A stretch of 64,000 nucleotides of DNA from JAEZKC01 sp046546375 (GCA_046546375.1 JBKGXV010000008.1:1-64000); one strand, 5' to 3'; counted from the stretch's first letter, positions 26,113 through 34,552 are shown. A program made the numbers and translations. Notes: generated from the sequence alone by a model not told the origin.

Positions 26113-26128
26113 TGGCATACCTTGTGCT
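26113..26128 (+). promoter_or_regulatory. Candidate sigma-54 promoter (-24/-12)
   Basis: TGGCATACCTTGTGCT matches the sigma-54 consensus TGGCACG-N4-TTGCW at the essential GG and GC, which are spaced exactly as required. Mismatches are the C of CACG and the first T of TTGC. Predicted transcription start is near 26139, about 70 bases before the ATG at 26210. A sigma-54 activator gene lies at the end of the same gene run (31681). Confidence 0.6.
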
Positions 26129-26209
26129 TCGTAACTCCGGTGTAAGAAAAAAACCGAGTCCGGACAACCGGTTTCATGCCAAACAAAAACATTTGAAAGG
26201 AGTTTGATC

Positions 26210-26635
26210 ATGAAACGCACAATCGTAACCCTCTCAGCAGTAGCACTGATTGCCTTTTCAGTTTCCGCTCAGACCAGTGTTCCCCAGGTGGACGGCGATT
26301 TCGAGCAGCTTAAGGTTCAGCTTCAGGAGGAAATCGGTGATCAGCTGAACTCTTCTGAAGTTCAGGAAAGACTTCAGGAGGCCAAGCTGGCCGTGGAGGC
26401 TGCCCGGGAGAACTACAGCACTATGAGTGAGAAGGCTTCCCAGCAGGCACGAGAACTCGCACAGCAGGAAGCTGAGAAATCCCTGGGCGAAGCCTTGGCT
26501 GCAATCGAGCAGGCAACGGCGAATATGGAGCAGGCAAAAACCCAGATCCAGACTCAGCTTCAGGAGCGTATAGAGGAAGCTAAAAAGCTCAGAGAGCGTG
26601 TTCAGGAGAAAAAAGAACAGGCCGGTCAGGAGTAA
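26210..26635 (+). CDS. Small exported coiled-coil protein
   Basis: No named family is recognised. From the ATG at 26210, preceded by GAAAGGAG seven bases upstream, the protein has 141 residues. A signal peptide ends in VSAQ near residue 21. The mature protein is almost entirely charged alpha-helix rich in Gln, Glu and Ala with heptad spacing (QERLQEAKLAVEAA, EKSLGEALAAIEQA), so a long coiled coil in the periplasm or on the envelope is expected. There is no lipobox. It is the first gene after the sigma-54-type promoter and followed by other exported-protein genes. Confidence 0.8.
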   Translation: MKRTIVTLSAVALIAFSVSAQTSVPQVDGDFEQLKVQLQEEIGDQLNSSEVQERLQEAKLAVEAARENYSTMSEKASQQARELAQQEAEKSLGEALAAIEQATANMEQAKTQIQTQLQERIEEAKKLRERVQEKKEQAGQE

Positions 26636-26733
26636 TCTCCCTTCCTGCCAATCCTTAGCACCGATGGCAAAGGGTGAGTGAAAGAGGGGGCGTGAAGCCC
26701 TCTCTTGATTGAAATCGAGAAGGATGAACAGAG

Positions 26734-27123
26734 ATGAAAACGCAAAAATCGATAATTTCATTTTTGGCAGTAGCGCTGACGGTCTTTCATGTGGCAGCTC
26801 AGAATGATCAATCTTCCGGGCAACAGGATGCCGAGCAGATCTACAACTCCATGCTGCAGGTCATGTCAGGGGAAATGAGGTCGCGAATCGACTCGGCATC
26901 CGCCACTCATAAACCAACTCGACCCCGAAAGTCCCGGGCCCGCACTGACTTCAAAACCGATAAGGACAGCGCGGTTAAAACCGATCCCTCCAAACACGGT
27001 ATGGATAAATTGCCCAAAGAGCTGCGGGAACGGGTCCGCAAGACAATGGAAACCATCGAACAGAAAAAAAATGAGAGAATCATAGAATTCAAGGAGAACA
27101 GAAGCCGCAACAAAAAGAAGTAA
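26734..27123 (+). CDS. Small exported basic protein
   Basis: No named family is recognised. The 129-residue protein has a signal peptide ending in FHVAAQ (about residue 22), the same style as the gene before it. The mature part begins acidic, then becomes very basic (HKPTRPRKSRARTDF) and ends in a charged helix with a KNERIIEFKENRSRNKKK tail. It could interact with peptidoglycan, nucleic acid or an acidic partner; that is only a suggestion from charge. A gap of 98 bases to the previous gene contains an imperfect hairpin (about 26680-26702). Confidence 0.75.
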   Translation: MKTQKSIISFLAVALTVFHVAAQNDQSSGQQDAEQIYNSMLQVMSGEMRSRIDSASATHKPTRPRKSRARTDFKTDKDSAVKTDPSKHGMDKLPKELRERVRKTMETIEQKKNERIIEFKENRSRNKKK

Positions 27124-27174
27124 AGTCCATCGGTGCTGATTCAGGAAATTTATTTCAACAGGCGGGAGGATATC

Positions 27175-27888
27175 ATGAAAAAGTCTCAACACTTTCTGCT
27201 TACCATATTGAGCATTGCCGCATATTCGGCTGCTGACACGACAATTGTCAGTGAAAGCATGTATATCAGTGCGTATCTTCCGGACAATTGGACTGCAACT
27301 GAGCTCTCGGACAGCAGTATCACACTTCAGGATACCACGGATACCTGTCAGTCAATAATCACCGTAAGGAAATATACCCGTGATGATGTCGATTTCCCCT
27401 CACCGGAAGACTGGACCCGGGCGCATTTCATAGCCTACATGCTTGTGGTGGAGAATTCATATGACCCGTTCTGTTCGGTTCTCTATTTTGATTCCACCTC
27501 CTCCACTCAGGGGTCGTTGTGGGCACCGGAAGCGTTCTGTGAATTCTATGCAATTGATACCACTCTTGGGGCATGGGATGAATTTATGCGCTATACCGCG
27601 AGCGGAGATTACGGCTATGAGATATACGCCATAGGCGATACAGCCGACATGAAAGAAAATTTCGGGCTCTACAGTACCATTATTCAGAAGATAGAGATAG
27701 AAACACCCGTTTCAAGTATTGAAAATGCCCGTATCCACAATGCAGCCCCCAAGTCGTTTCTGAGGGAAAAAAAGCTGCCCTCGGGTTTTTATGATTTGAG
27801 GGGCAAGCGGCATCATCCTTCAGCAGAAAGGCCAAGTGGAGTATTTTACCGCCCCTCTGAAACATCAATCAAGACAAATGTAAAATAG
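27175..27888 (+). CDS. Exported protein with a sorting-like C-terminus
   Basis: No named family is recognised. From the ATG at 27175, preceded by GGGAGGAT, the protein has 237 residues and a signal peptide ending near YSAADT. The mature domain (about 30-180) has alternating strands with a YISAYLPDNWTATEL opening, which recalls PsbP/DUF1795-type lipid- or protein-binding folds. The C-terminus reads LPSGFYDLRGKRHHPSA ... PSGVFYRPSET. The FYDLRGKR and GVFYRP elements resemble the C-terminal secretion tails of Fibrobacter-type secreted proteins, but the tail is short and basic. Confidence 0.7.
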   Translation: MKKSQHFLLTILSIAAYSAADTTIVSESMYISAYLPDNWTATELSDSSITLQDTTDTCQSIITVRKYTRDDVDFPSPEDWTRAHFIAYMLVVENSYDPFCSVLYFDSTSSTQGSLWAPEAFCEFYAIDTTLGAWDEFMRYTASGDYGYEIYAIGDTADMKENFGLYSTIIQKIEIETPVSSIENARIHNAAPKSFLREKKLPSGFYDLRGKRHHPSAERPSGVFYRPSETSIKTNVK

Positions 27889-27897
27889 TCCACTTAC

Positions 27898-27926
27898 GCC
27901 GGTGTCGGACCATAAACGACACCGGC
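27898..27926. terminator. Perfect 10-bp hairpin between exported-protein genes
   Basis: GCCGGTGTCG pairs perfectly with CGACACCGGC around a 9-base loop, 10 bases after one stop and 17 bases before the next start. No T-run follows, so it may reduce rather than end transcription, or stabilise the upstream RNA. Confidence 0.5.
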
Positions 27927-27942
27927 ATCTCTTCAGGCAAGT

Positions 27943-29526
27943 ATGATGGTAAAAATCTGTTTGCGAATCATGGCGCTTTTCGTGGTCGGCATCGCTGTCA
28001 ACGAAGTTTTGGCAGTAAAAAAGCCTGACTATCATCAGGCTCTCCAGAAGGGTGTGGGTCTTCTGGAGGAGAATCCCGACAGCGCCCTGAACTGTTTTGT
28101 AGAGGCCTATTCACAGGGACTTTCCCGCGACAGCCTCTTTTACTACTGGTCGCAATCCAGGCTTCATAAGGGTGTTCTGGACAGTGCACTGGCATCCAAT
28201 TACATGATAAAAAGCTCACATTCCGGTCATTTCAGAAAAGATGTCCTGGTTCAGCGTTATACTATCTACAAGAGGTTAGGGTGGGAAAAGGACGCCGAAC
28301 GGGTACTTGATACATTGAAGGCATGCAGATCGCCTTTTCTGCCTGACATCGATGTCAAGGTTAAATCCGGCGTGGACAGAGGCAAAACGGTTGCTGATAC
28401 GTCTTCACCATGGGGTGGAGGTGCTCAAAGTCCGGTTTCCCAAACAGGTAACGATTTTTTCAGCAGTGCTGAATTCAGTTCAACCTGGCGTAGACAGAAG
28501 ATGAGTGCGGGGCTGAAAATGGAGGCCAGCATGCGCACCGGTCTGCGTGCTTCTGATGCTCAAATGGGTGATTCGGTTTCTGTGAATGGAAAACTTTTCT
28601 TGAATTACAATGGAAAACCCTTTTCCCTAAGTGGCGCTCTGTCCGTTATCCGCCAGATAGATGACACGCTTCTTGTGGGGACAGACATTCAGGGAGGAAA
28701 AATCGCAAACGGCATGTGGCTGCCGATGATTTGGGGCGGAGCAGGTTTGTACTACAATGCAGGTGGAGATTTCGACAACTTCCGGTTGTGGACCTTCGCA
28801 TCCGTGAGAAGATCTTTGGATAAGAGAGTGTCTGCGGAGCTTTCCGGGTTTGTGAATGTGAATATCGAAAACACCTGCAGTTTCACTCTCACGGAAAATC
28901 CTGCAAGGGTGTTTTATGCCGAGGATGCCCGTCTGCAGTATCCGGTTTTCTATACTGATTCCGATTTCAACACGGTGATAGATACCTCTTTAATAATCAG
29001 GCTGAAGAATGAAATCCTGTCTTCCGGTTCCGATACTTTGATTCCAGTTGCTTTCAAACAGCCCTTTTCCAGTATCATGCTCAATCCCAAAGCCTCAATA
29101 AAGTTGAACAGCAGGTTTCCCGTCAGTTTCGGACTCTCCTACATTTTTGATTATTATTGGGAACCTTATGAATGGGATCAGATTCGAAGCAGTTCTCAAT
29201 ATATTGTTTTCAGCCGCTCAGAGGGACGTTACTACTATATTCCCGATGATTTCAAAATTGAAGGGAACAATGAGGGGCTGGCTCTTTCTCCGCAGCTTTT
29301 GCCCGGAGATGTTGTGGTTCATCACTCGGAGATACGTATCGATAACACCTTGTGTGCTGATATTTCTCTGATTCTTTATGATGGGAAAGCCGGCAAGGTG
29401 AATATTGAATCCGCCTACAGCAGAACCTGGTCCACTCTCAGCAGAAGGGCTCCGATAAAAATACCGGAATGGTCAGTTTCAGCCATGCTTAAGTGGCGTT
29501 TGCGGGTAAACAATGGTAAAATTTGA
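27943..29526 (+). CDS. Putative outer-membrane beta-barrel protein with helical N-domain
   Basis: No named family is recognised. The 527-residue protein has a signal peptide ending in EVLAV (about residue 24). Residues of about 30-125 are helical with TPR-like spacing (HQALQKGVGLLEENPDSALNCF). From about 175 the sequence consists of alternating amphipathic strands (KMSAGLKMEASMRTGL, GKLFLNYNGKPFSLSG) that end in SVSAMLKWRLRVNN, as in outer-membrane barrels. It begins a run of genes whose last members are a TPR lipoprotein, a kinase and a sigma-54 activator. Confidence 0.72.
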   Translation: MMVKICLRIMALFVVGIAVNEVLAVKKPDYHQALQKGVGLLEENPDSALNCFVEAYSQGLSRDSLFYYWSQSRLHKGVLDSALASNYMIKSSHSGHFRKDVLVQRYTIYKRLGWEKDAERVLDTLKACRSPFLPDIDVKVKSGVDRGKTVADTSSPWGGGAQSPVSQTGNDFFSSAEFSSTWRRQKMSAGLKMEASMRTGLRASDAQMGDSVSVNGKLFLNYNGKPFSLSGALSVIRQIDDTLLVGTDIQGGKIANGMWLPMIWGGAGLYYNAGGDFDNFRLWTFASVRRSLDKRVSAELSGFVNVNIENTCSFTLTENPARVFYAEDARLQYPVFYTDSDFNTVIDTSLIIRLKNEILSSGSDTLIPVAFKQPFSSIMLNPKASIKLNSRFPVSFGLSYIFDYYWEPYEWDQIRSSSQYIVFSRSEGRYYYIPDDFKIEGNNEGLALSPQLLPGDVVVHHSEIRIDNTLCADISLILYDGKAGKVNIESAYSRTWSTLSRRAPIKIPEWSVSAMLKWRLRVNNGKI

Positions 29527-29621
29527 AAGCGGGGTGCTGCGAAACACATTTTTCAGTAGAATTCCAGTGTTTCTGTAGAATATCCGATCAGAGTTCACAT
29601 CATTGTTTGCGGGTTTCAAGT

Positions 29622-30323
29622 GTGGGGTTTACACTGAAAGAAAAGAAACGGTTCACAACCACCTGTGCAGTCATCATTTCAACACTGGTCAGTTTCCAGG
29701 TATTCTGTTCATCCAGCAGCCGTGACATAGAAAAAGGTGAGGCATCGCTTCGGTTAGGTGATTTCACCATGGCCAGGCATTTTTTCGAGGATGTACTTGA
29801 ACGCGATCCGGAAAACTACCGGGCCAGACTCGGGGTGGGCAAGTCTCTTATCCAGCAGGCCTCCTCGCGAGGTGGGGACAGCCTTATCTGGAGCAGGGCA
29901 CTCACTCATCTGGAAGCTGCCCGTTCCCTTAAACCGGAATCCGGTGTCGAACCCCTTCTCAGTGACGCCTGGCTGGTTCAGGCACGTTATATTCTTGGCA
30001 GGAAAGATACCCTGAAGGCACTTGAAGCACTTTCGCGGGCAATTGATCTGAACCCAGATGCAGTGGAAGCTCTTAATTTGGCCGGTATTGTGTATTTCAG
30101 ATTGGGAGAACCGAAGAAAGCCCAAACTCTGTTCGATTTGTCACTGGCTACAGATTCTCTCAATGCGTTTACCCACTTCAATATGGGAATGGTGAACTGG
30201 GCTGCGGAGCAGGTGCAAGAAGCGCACAAGCATTGGTTCAAGGCTCTCAGTCTCGAACCTGATGATGAGGATATTCTTTACTGGTATGCTGTGGCTCAGA
30301 GCAGACTGGAGGACAAGGAGTGA
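29622..30323 (+). CDS. TPR-repeat protein, likely lipoprotein
   Basis: From a GTG at 29622 the protein has 233 residues. It starts with LKEKKRFTTTCAVIISTLVSFQVFCSSS (split here by eye into basic, hydrophobic and Cys regions), which looks like a lipoprotein signal with a non-standard lipobox (QVFC). At least four TPR-like repeats follow, for example GDFTMARHFFEDVLERDPENYRA and DTLKALEALSRAIDLNPDAVEA. TPR proteins act as protein-interaction scaffolds. The open frame extends to a TTG at 29523, but those residues (including many Cys and His) look non-coding. The stop overlaps the kinase start (GTGA), so a functional link is likely. Confidence 0.7.
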   Translation: MGFTLKEKKRFTTTCAVIISTLVSFQVFCSSSSRDIEKGEASLRLGDFTMARHFFEDVLERDPENYRARLGVGKSLIQQASSRGGDSLIWSRALTHLEAARSLKPESGVEPLLSDAWLVQARYILGRKDTLKALEALSRAIDLNPDAVEALNLAGIVYFRLGEPKKAQTLFDLSLATDSLNAFTHFNMGMVNWAAEQVQEAHKHWFKALSLEPDDEDILYWYAVAQSRLEDKE

Positions 30324-31684
30324 TACTGCCCCGTCTTCCGAAAGGGTTTTCCAGTCCTGTGAAAATCGGCTCAGGCGGATTCGGTGAGGTCTACCGGGTG
30401 CGTCAGGATGCCCTGGACCGATTCGTGGCGCTCAAGTTTTTTCTGGGCCAAGATTCCCACTCCCGGTCCGTGTTGAAACAGGAAGCAACCATGCAGGCCG
30501 GACTGCATATCAGGGGGATACCTCAGATATATGATGTGCTGGAGTTTTCCGGCCAGCTCTGTATTGTGATGCAGTGGATAAACGGCTGCAACCTGCGCTT
30601 TCTGCTCCAGACAGATCTGTCATTCGACAGCAGGATGGATCTGGCCAAAGAGATAATCGAGATCTGTGCTTCGTTTCATCAGCAGGGATATGCTCACAGG
30701 GACATTAAACCCGAGAATTTTCTGGTGTCTTCCGAGGGAGTTTTCCTCATTGATTTCGGTCTGGCGCACCGTATAGAAGCTGCTCGTCAGACATCGGCCA
30801 ACGTGGTGAAGGGAACTTTGGCCTATATCGCTCCTGAGATTCTGAAAGGAAACAACCTTTCTGCTGATGAGAAGCGTGCGGATCTTTTTTCAATCGGAAA
30901 AGTAGTGCAGGAGCTGTTTGACGGGGCACCGCTTCCCGAGTGTGTCAGAAGGTGTCTTAGTGAGAATCCTTCCGACAGACCGGAATCGGCGGTGAAGCTT
31001 GCGGAAATGTCCAGGCCCCATTTCATTGAAAGGCCGGTCAGGTGGGAGAAGATCGCAGAACCGTTGGCAAGTGAGCAGCTTGCAAGACAACTGCTCAGTA
31101 CTGCGCAAGCTCTTGTTCGGAAAAACAAGCCTCAGCAGGCTTACCCGCTGCTTGTCGAATGTCTTCAGGTATTTCCTGAATTGCCCGGGGCTTTTGAGCT
31201 CATGGAGAACTTTCCCAGATTTGAAAAGAGAAAGAAAACTACAATGGGCAGAAAAAGCATGGCATTGGGGGTGGGTATAGCTTTTTCCTTAATTGCCGTT
31301 ACTTTGATCCTGTTTGGATTGATGGGGGAGGAGCGGCAGAAAAAAAACAGCTTTTCTGTCACAAGCCCAAACAGCCGTCTGATACTTGTTTCAGAAAAGA
31401 GGGAATCCGCGGAAAAAAAGATTCCCCGCCTTCCATTCAAGGAAAATTCATTTTCTTCAGAATTTCTATGCGGGTTTCTGAAGATTTCAGGGCATCCCAC
31501 CGAAGGGAGTCTTACAATTGACGGAAAAGAGGTAGATTCGAACTCCGGGCAGTTTTCTTTTCCGTTTCCAGCAGAAGACAGATTGATTGTCTGGAAGAAT
31601 TCCGGGGGCGAAACTGTCTGGAAAGAAGTCGTGCAGGTTCTTCCTTTCCAGACAAAGCGTTTGGAGATAAAGGAGCGCAGATGA
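30320..31684 (+). CDS. Membrane serine/threonine protein kinase with extracytoplasmic PEGA-like domain
   Basis: The 454-residue protein is a Hanks-type kinase. The glycine loop GSGGFGEVY is at 17-25, the VALK lysine at 39, the catalytic HRDIKPEN at 126-133 (Asp128), DFG at 145-147 and the activation/P+1 segment GTLAYIAPE at 165-173, so it should be active. A helical linker (about 240-305) contains one TPR-like unit. A single membrane helix (about 313-336) leads to an outer domain (about 388-454) of PEGA type (GFLKISGHPTEGSLTIDGKEV). The layout is of a receptor kinase that senses the envelope. It overlaps both neighbours by four bases. Confidence 0.9.
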   Translation: MILPRLPKGFSSPVKIGSGGFGEVYRVRQDALDRFVALKFFLGQDSHSRSVLKQEATMQAGLHIRGIPQIYDVLEFSGQLCIVMQWINGCNLRFLLQTDLSFDSRMDLAKEIIEICASFHQQGYAHRDIKPENFLVSSEGVFLIDFGLAHRIEAARQTSANVVKGTLAYIAPEILKGNNLSADEKRADLFSIGKVVQELFDGAPLPECVRRCLSENPSDRPESAVKLAEMSRPHFIERPVRWEKIAEPLASEQLARQLLSTAQALVRKNKPQQAYPLLVECLQVFPELPGAFELMENFPRFEKRKKTTMGRKSMALGVGIAFSLIAVTLILFGLMGEERQKKNSFSVTSPNSRLILVSEKRESAEKKIPRLPFKENSFSSEFLCGFLKISGHPTEGSLTIDGKEVDSNSGQFSFPFPAEDRLIVWKNSGGETVWKEVVQVLPFQTKRLEIKERR

Positions 31685-33486
31685 GTCACAATATGAGCTG
31701 TTATTTAAAAGACAGAAAAACGGGAAAGCTGTACCAACTCGATAACAGAATAACCACTATCGGGTCAGCCAGTGATTGTGGAATCAGACTTTCGAAAAAA
31801 GATCCGGATCATGCTGCACATTGTCTCTTTTCTGCCGGTTCTCATCTTTTTCAAGTAATCTCAAAAGACATATCTATTTCGGTCAACAGAGCCGAAGTGA
31901 GCGGGATGCGGAAACTGAAGAACGGGGATAAGCTGCGGATTGGTTCGCTGGACTTGGAATACGTTGACGGTGGGGATGTAAAGGAAGGTCGTGCCGAGTC
32001 CGACCCCACAGGTGATCTTCTGGATATGATTCTTCTTCTTCTGCGCAATCGTGACCATGATATCTCATCAACACTGCTTACCTCCATAGCCAAGCTTCTG
32101 CAGTGTGATGCCGCACGGATCGTGGGTGAAGAACCGGAAACGGGCAAACGTTATACTCTTATACGTTATCCGGCACATGCGGGTCTGGACCGGTTTTCCA
32201 ACAGGGCAATCGACTGGGCCAAAGAGGCATCCAGAACCGTGCTGATGCTCGAACCCGACTGGGCTGAATCGACGGGGGACAACAGGTCGCTTGAAAAAAA
32301 CGCCGTGTCCTCCATTCTCTGTGCTCCGCTGCGTCATGATGATGTATGCAGAGGGTATCTGTATCTGGACAGAATCAGAAAGAATGAAAGCTTCGGTGAC
32401 AGGGACCGTTCACTTTGCGACAGGCTTCTGCCTCTGGTAATGGAGCTTTTGATCAACTCCGAAGAGCGTCAGCGGCAGACGGAACTTATCGCTTCATTAC
32501 AGAAGTCAAGTGAAAGCGACAGGGGCGGAATCGTTTATAGAAGCGAAGGAATGCATAATGTGATTCTTTTAGCCGACCGTATTGCTCCCACCGATTCCCC
32601 TGTACTCGTAACGGGTGAAACCGGTACCGGAAAGGAATTGCTGGCCAGGCGCATTCATAGTAAATCACTCCGTTCTGAAAAGCCCTTCAAGGCGATAAAC
32701 TGTGGTGCTCTTCCCGAAAACCTCATAGAATCAGAACTGTTCGGGCATGAAAAGGGTGCGTTCACCGGAGCAACCAGTCGAAAGCAGGGGCTGTTTGAGG
32801 CTGCTGAAGGAGGTACGATTTTTCTTGATGAGATAGGAGAAATGCCTCTTGCAGTACAGGTGAAGCTTCTGCGCGTTCTTCAGGAATCTGAAATCACTCC
32901 CGTGGGCGGGACGGAAACAAAGAAGGTTGATGTGCGTGTCATTGCCGCAACCAACCGGGATCCCGAAGTGGAAGTCAAGGAGAACAGGTTCAGGCCGGAT
33001 CTGTATTTCAGACTCAATGTGCTTTCGCTTCACATCCCATCTCTTCGGGAAAGAAGCGAGGATATACTGCTGCTTGCGGAGTATTTTGTGGCGAAATACT
33101 GCGGGCGTATGGGACGGGATCAGAAAATCATTTCAAGTGATGCCCAGCGGACTCTTGCTGCTCATCTCTGGCCGGGGAATGTGAGGGAGCTGGAAAATGT
33201 GATTCAGAGAGCAGTTGTCTTGTCCTATACCAAAAAGATAAAAGCGGAGGATATCAACCTTCCCCTGGTAAAAGCAGGTCAATCCGAAAATTCCCATCGG
33301 ATTCCCACTATCCGTTCCGCCCGCGAAGCGGCCGAAAAAGAGGTGATCAAAAATTCGCTGCGGGCCACCAATGGAAACGTTTCTCAGACATCCAGACTGA
33401 TTGAGATCGACCGCAAGTGGCTGATAACGAAAATGTCTGAATACGGAATCGATGCGGCCAGCTACCGTGCGCAGAAGGAGAACTGA
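31681..33486 (+). CDS. Sigma-54-dependent activator with FHA and GAF domains
   Basis: The 601-residue protein has an FHA-like domain (about 5-97), a GAF-like domain (about 115-262), a sigma-54 AAA+ domain (about 283-515) and a Fis-type helix-turn-helix (about 556-592). Walker A is GETGTGKE (312-319), the sigma-54 contact loop is GAFTGA (359-364), Walker B is TIFLDE (379-384) and the arginine-finger region is LRERSED. These show an active enhancer-binding protein. The FHA part is unusual: the phosphothreonine-binding GR...SxxH is IGSASDCGIRL...HAAH, so Arg and Ser are replaced. Its coupling to the kinase gene suggests phosphorylation control. Confidence 0.92.
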   Translation: MSHNMSCYLKDRKTGKLYQLDNRITTIGSASDCGIRLSKKDPDHAAHCLFSAGSHLFQVISKDISISVNRAEVSGMRKLKNGDKLRIGSLDLEYVDGGDVKEGRAESDPTGDLLDMILLLLRNRDHDISSTLLTSIAKLLQCDAARIVGEEPETGKRYTLIRYPAHAGLDRFSNRAIDWAKEASRTVLMLEPDWAESTGDNRSLEKNAVSSILCAPLRHDDVCRGYLYLDRIRKNESFGDRDRSLCDRLLPLVMELLINSEERQRQTELIASLQKSSESDRGGIVYRSEGMHNVILLADRIAPTDSPVLVTGETGTGKELLARRIHSKSLRSEKPFKAINCGALPENLIESELFGHEKGAFTGATSRKQGLFEAAEGGTIFLDEIGEMPLAVQVKLLRVLQESEITPVGGTETKKVDVRVIAATNRDPEVEVKENRFRPDLYFRLNVLSLHIPSLRERSEDILLLAEYFVAKYCGRMGRDQKIISSDAQRTLAAHLWPGNVRELENVIQRAVVLSYTKKIKAEDINLPLVKAGQSENSHRIPTIRSAREAAEKEVIKNSLRATNGNVSQTSRLIEIDRKWLITKMSEYGIDAASYRAQKEN

Positions 33487-33817
33487 CTTCTTTCGCTCTC
33501 ATAAATTTCTATCCTGTGGTGTCGCTTTTTTCCAGTTCTTCTGCTTTTTTCAGCTGATCAAGGGCTTTACATGGAGAAAACGGGGATATTACTGAAATGC
33601 ATGGTTGTCAGAAAGCTCAGACTGAAAATGAACAGTCTTGAAGCTCTGTACATGAGGCCCTCCGGAGCATCGGATCAATTCATCTTTTTTCTACAATATA
33701 GGGAGAAACTGCTGCTGATGCTTGATTTTTTTTAATTCTTTCGGCGGGTGTACAACGGTACCGATGCGTGCTGAACTGCATCGGTACCTGCAAAGAAGGC
33801 ATGCTCGTGAGTATATA
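33487..33817. other. Convergent intergenic region
   Basis: About 330 bases between convergent genes. It holds the palindrome at 33757-33788 and an imperfect inverted repeat near 33612-33650 (AGACTG with CAGTCT). No gene or RNA is recognised; the T-rich stretches at 33522-33550 and 33724-33734 have no adjacent stem. Confidence 0.4.
33757..33788. terminator. Perfect 11-bp palindrome after the lipoprotein gene
   Basis: GGTACCGATGC pairs perfectly with GCATCGGTACC around a 10-base loop, 30 bases past the stop of the leftward lipoprotein gene. No T-run follows on either strand. A termination role is likely from position only. Confidence 0.5.
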
Positions 33818-34552
33818 TCAGAATGGCAGCCAGGAATCGTCCACTTTTTCAAGCTTTCCGCAGGCCACGGGTAATGTGACATGGGCCGGTACGTCCGGCA
33901 GTGACTGTACCGATTCGGGAAGCTCGGTGTCTTCGGAAATGCCGTGGAGGTAGACCACTCTGTTTTCAAGCTGCAGAGAGTCGATTCCGAATTTCTCCTG
34001 GAGAGCAGGACGGAGTTCGCTTATCAGAACCGTATCGGTATAGGTGACAGTACCCTGATCGCTGGCTTCGGGGTAGGTTTCCGCAGTCAGTTCCAGTTCA
34101 GCAGGGTTTTCGTTGAAGGGGACCAGGGTGATGCCGGATACATCACGAGTTTCAACAAGATCGACTATACCGTCACCGTTAATATCCTGATCCATGGATG
34201 CGCAGGATGCGTCCTGGCCGTCCGGGTATCCGTGATAGTGCTGAAGATGCATCATTCCCGGCTCCAGCCCGGAAGCCATGACATTGATGAACATCGTGTC
34301 GCCCTTGACCCTGATTGTGGCCATGCCGGTGGCGGACATGCCCGCAACAGAATCGTTGAGCGGGCCGAGTTCCGCCCGGTAAACGATGCCGGCGGTGTCG
34401 GTTGCGGTGGTATCGCTTTCGGGTGCGGTTCCGTCTCCTCCGTTGCCTCCATTTCCGCCCCATAATCCTGCACAGGATACTAAAATGGCGGCAATGGCTG
34501 CCGTTGCTAACGGAGTGGTGATTCTAAAGAGTGTGTTTTTTTGCGAATTCAT
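33818..34552 (-). CDS. Lipoprotein with CHRD-like domain and calcium-binding loop
   Basis: From the ATG at 34552, preceded by AGGAGG seven bases upstream, the protein has 244 residues. It is a lipoprotein with the cleavage cysteine at 27 (ILVSC), followed by a Gly/Asn/Asp/Thr-rich linker. The domain from about residue 57 has strands GMATIRVKGDTMFINVMASGL and a His-rich MMHLQHYHGYPDG segment that resembles CHRD domains of secreted proteins. DQDINGDGIVD (121-131) is an EF-hand/dockerin-type calcium loop. The function is unknown. Upstream frame extension to 34633 is non-coding in appearance. Confidence 0.78.
   Translation of the reverse strand: MNSQKNTLFRITTPLATAAIAAILVSCAGLWGGNGGNGGDGTAPESDTTATDTAGIVYRAELGPLNDSVAGMSATGMATIRVKGDTMFINVMASGLEPGMMHLQHYHGYPDGQDASCASMDQDINGDGIVDLVETRDVSGITLVPFNENPAELELTAETYPEASDQGTVTYTDTVLISELRPALQEKFGIDSLQLENRVVYLHGISEDTELPESVQSLPDVPAHVTLPVACGKLEKVDDSWLPF

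Noticed and set aside
25995..26207. Small frame between the SUI1 gene and the exported coiled-coil gene
   Set aside because: The frame contains both promoter elements and a T-run, its start has no ribosome-binding site, and the protein shows no pattern.
26680..26702. Terminator between the first two exported-protein genes
   Set aside because: The stem AGAGGG...CCTCT is bulged and no T-run follows; too weak to list.
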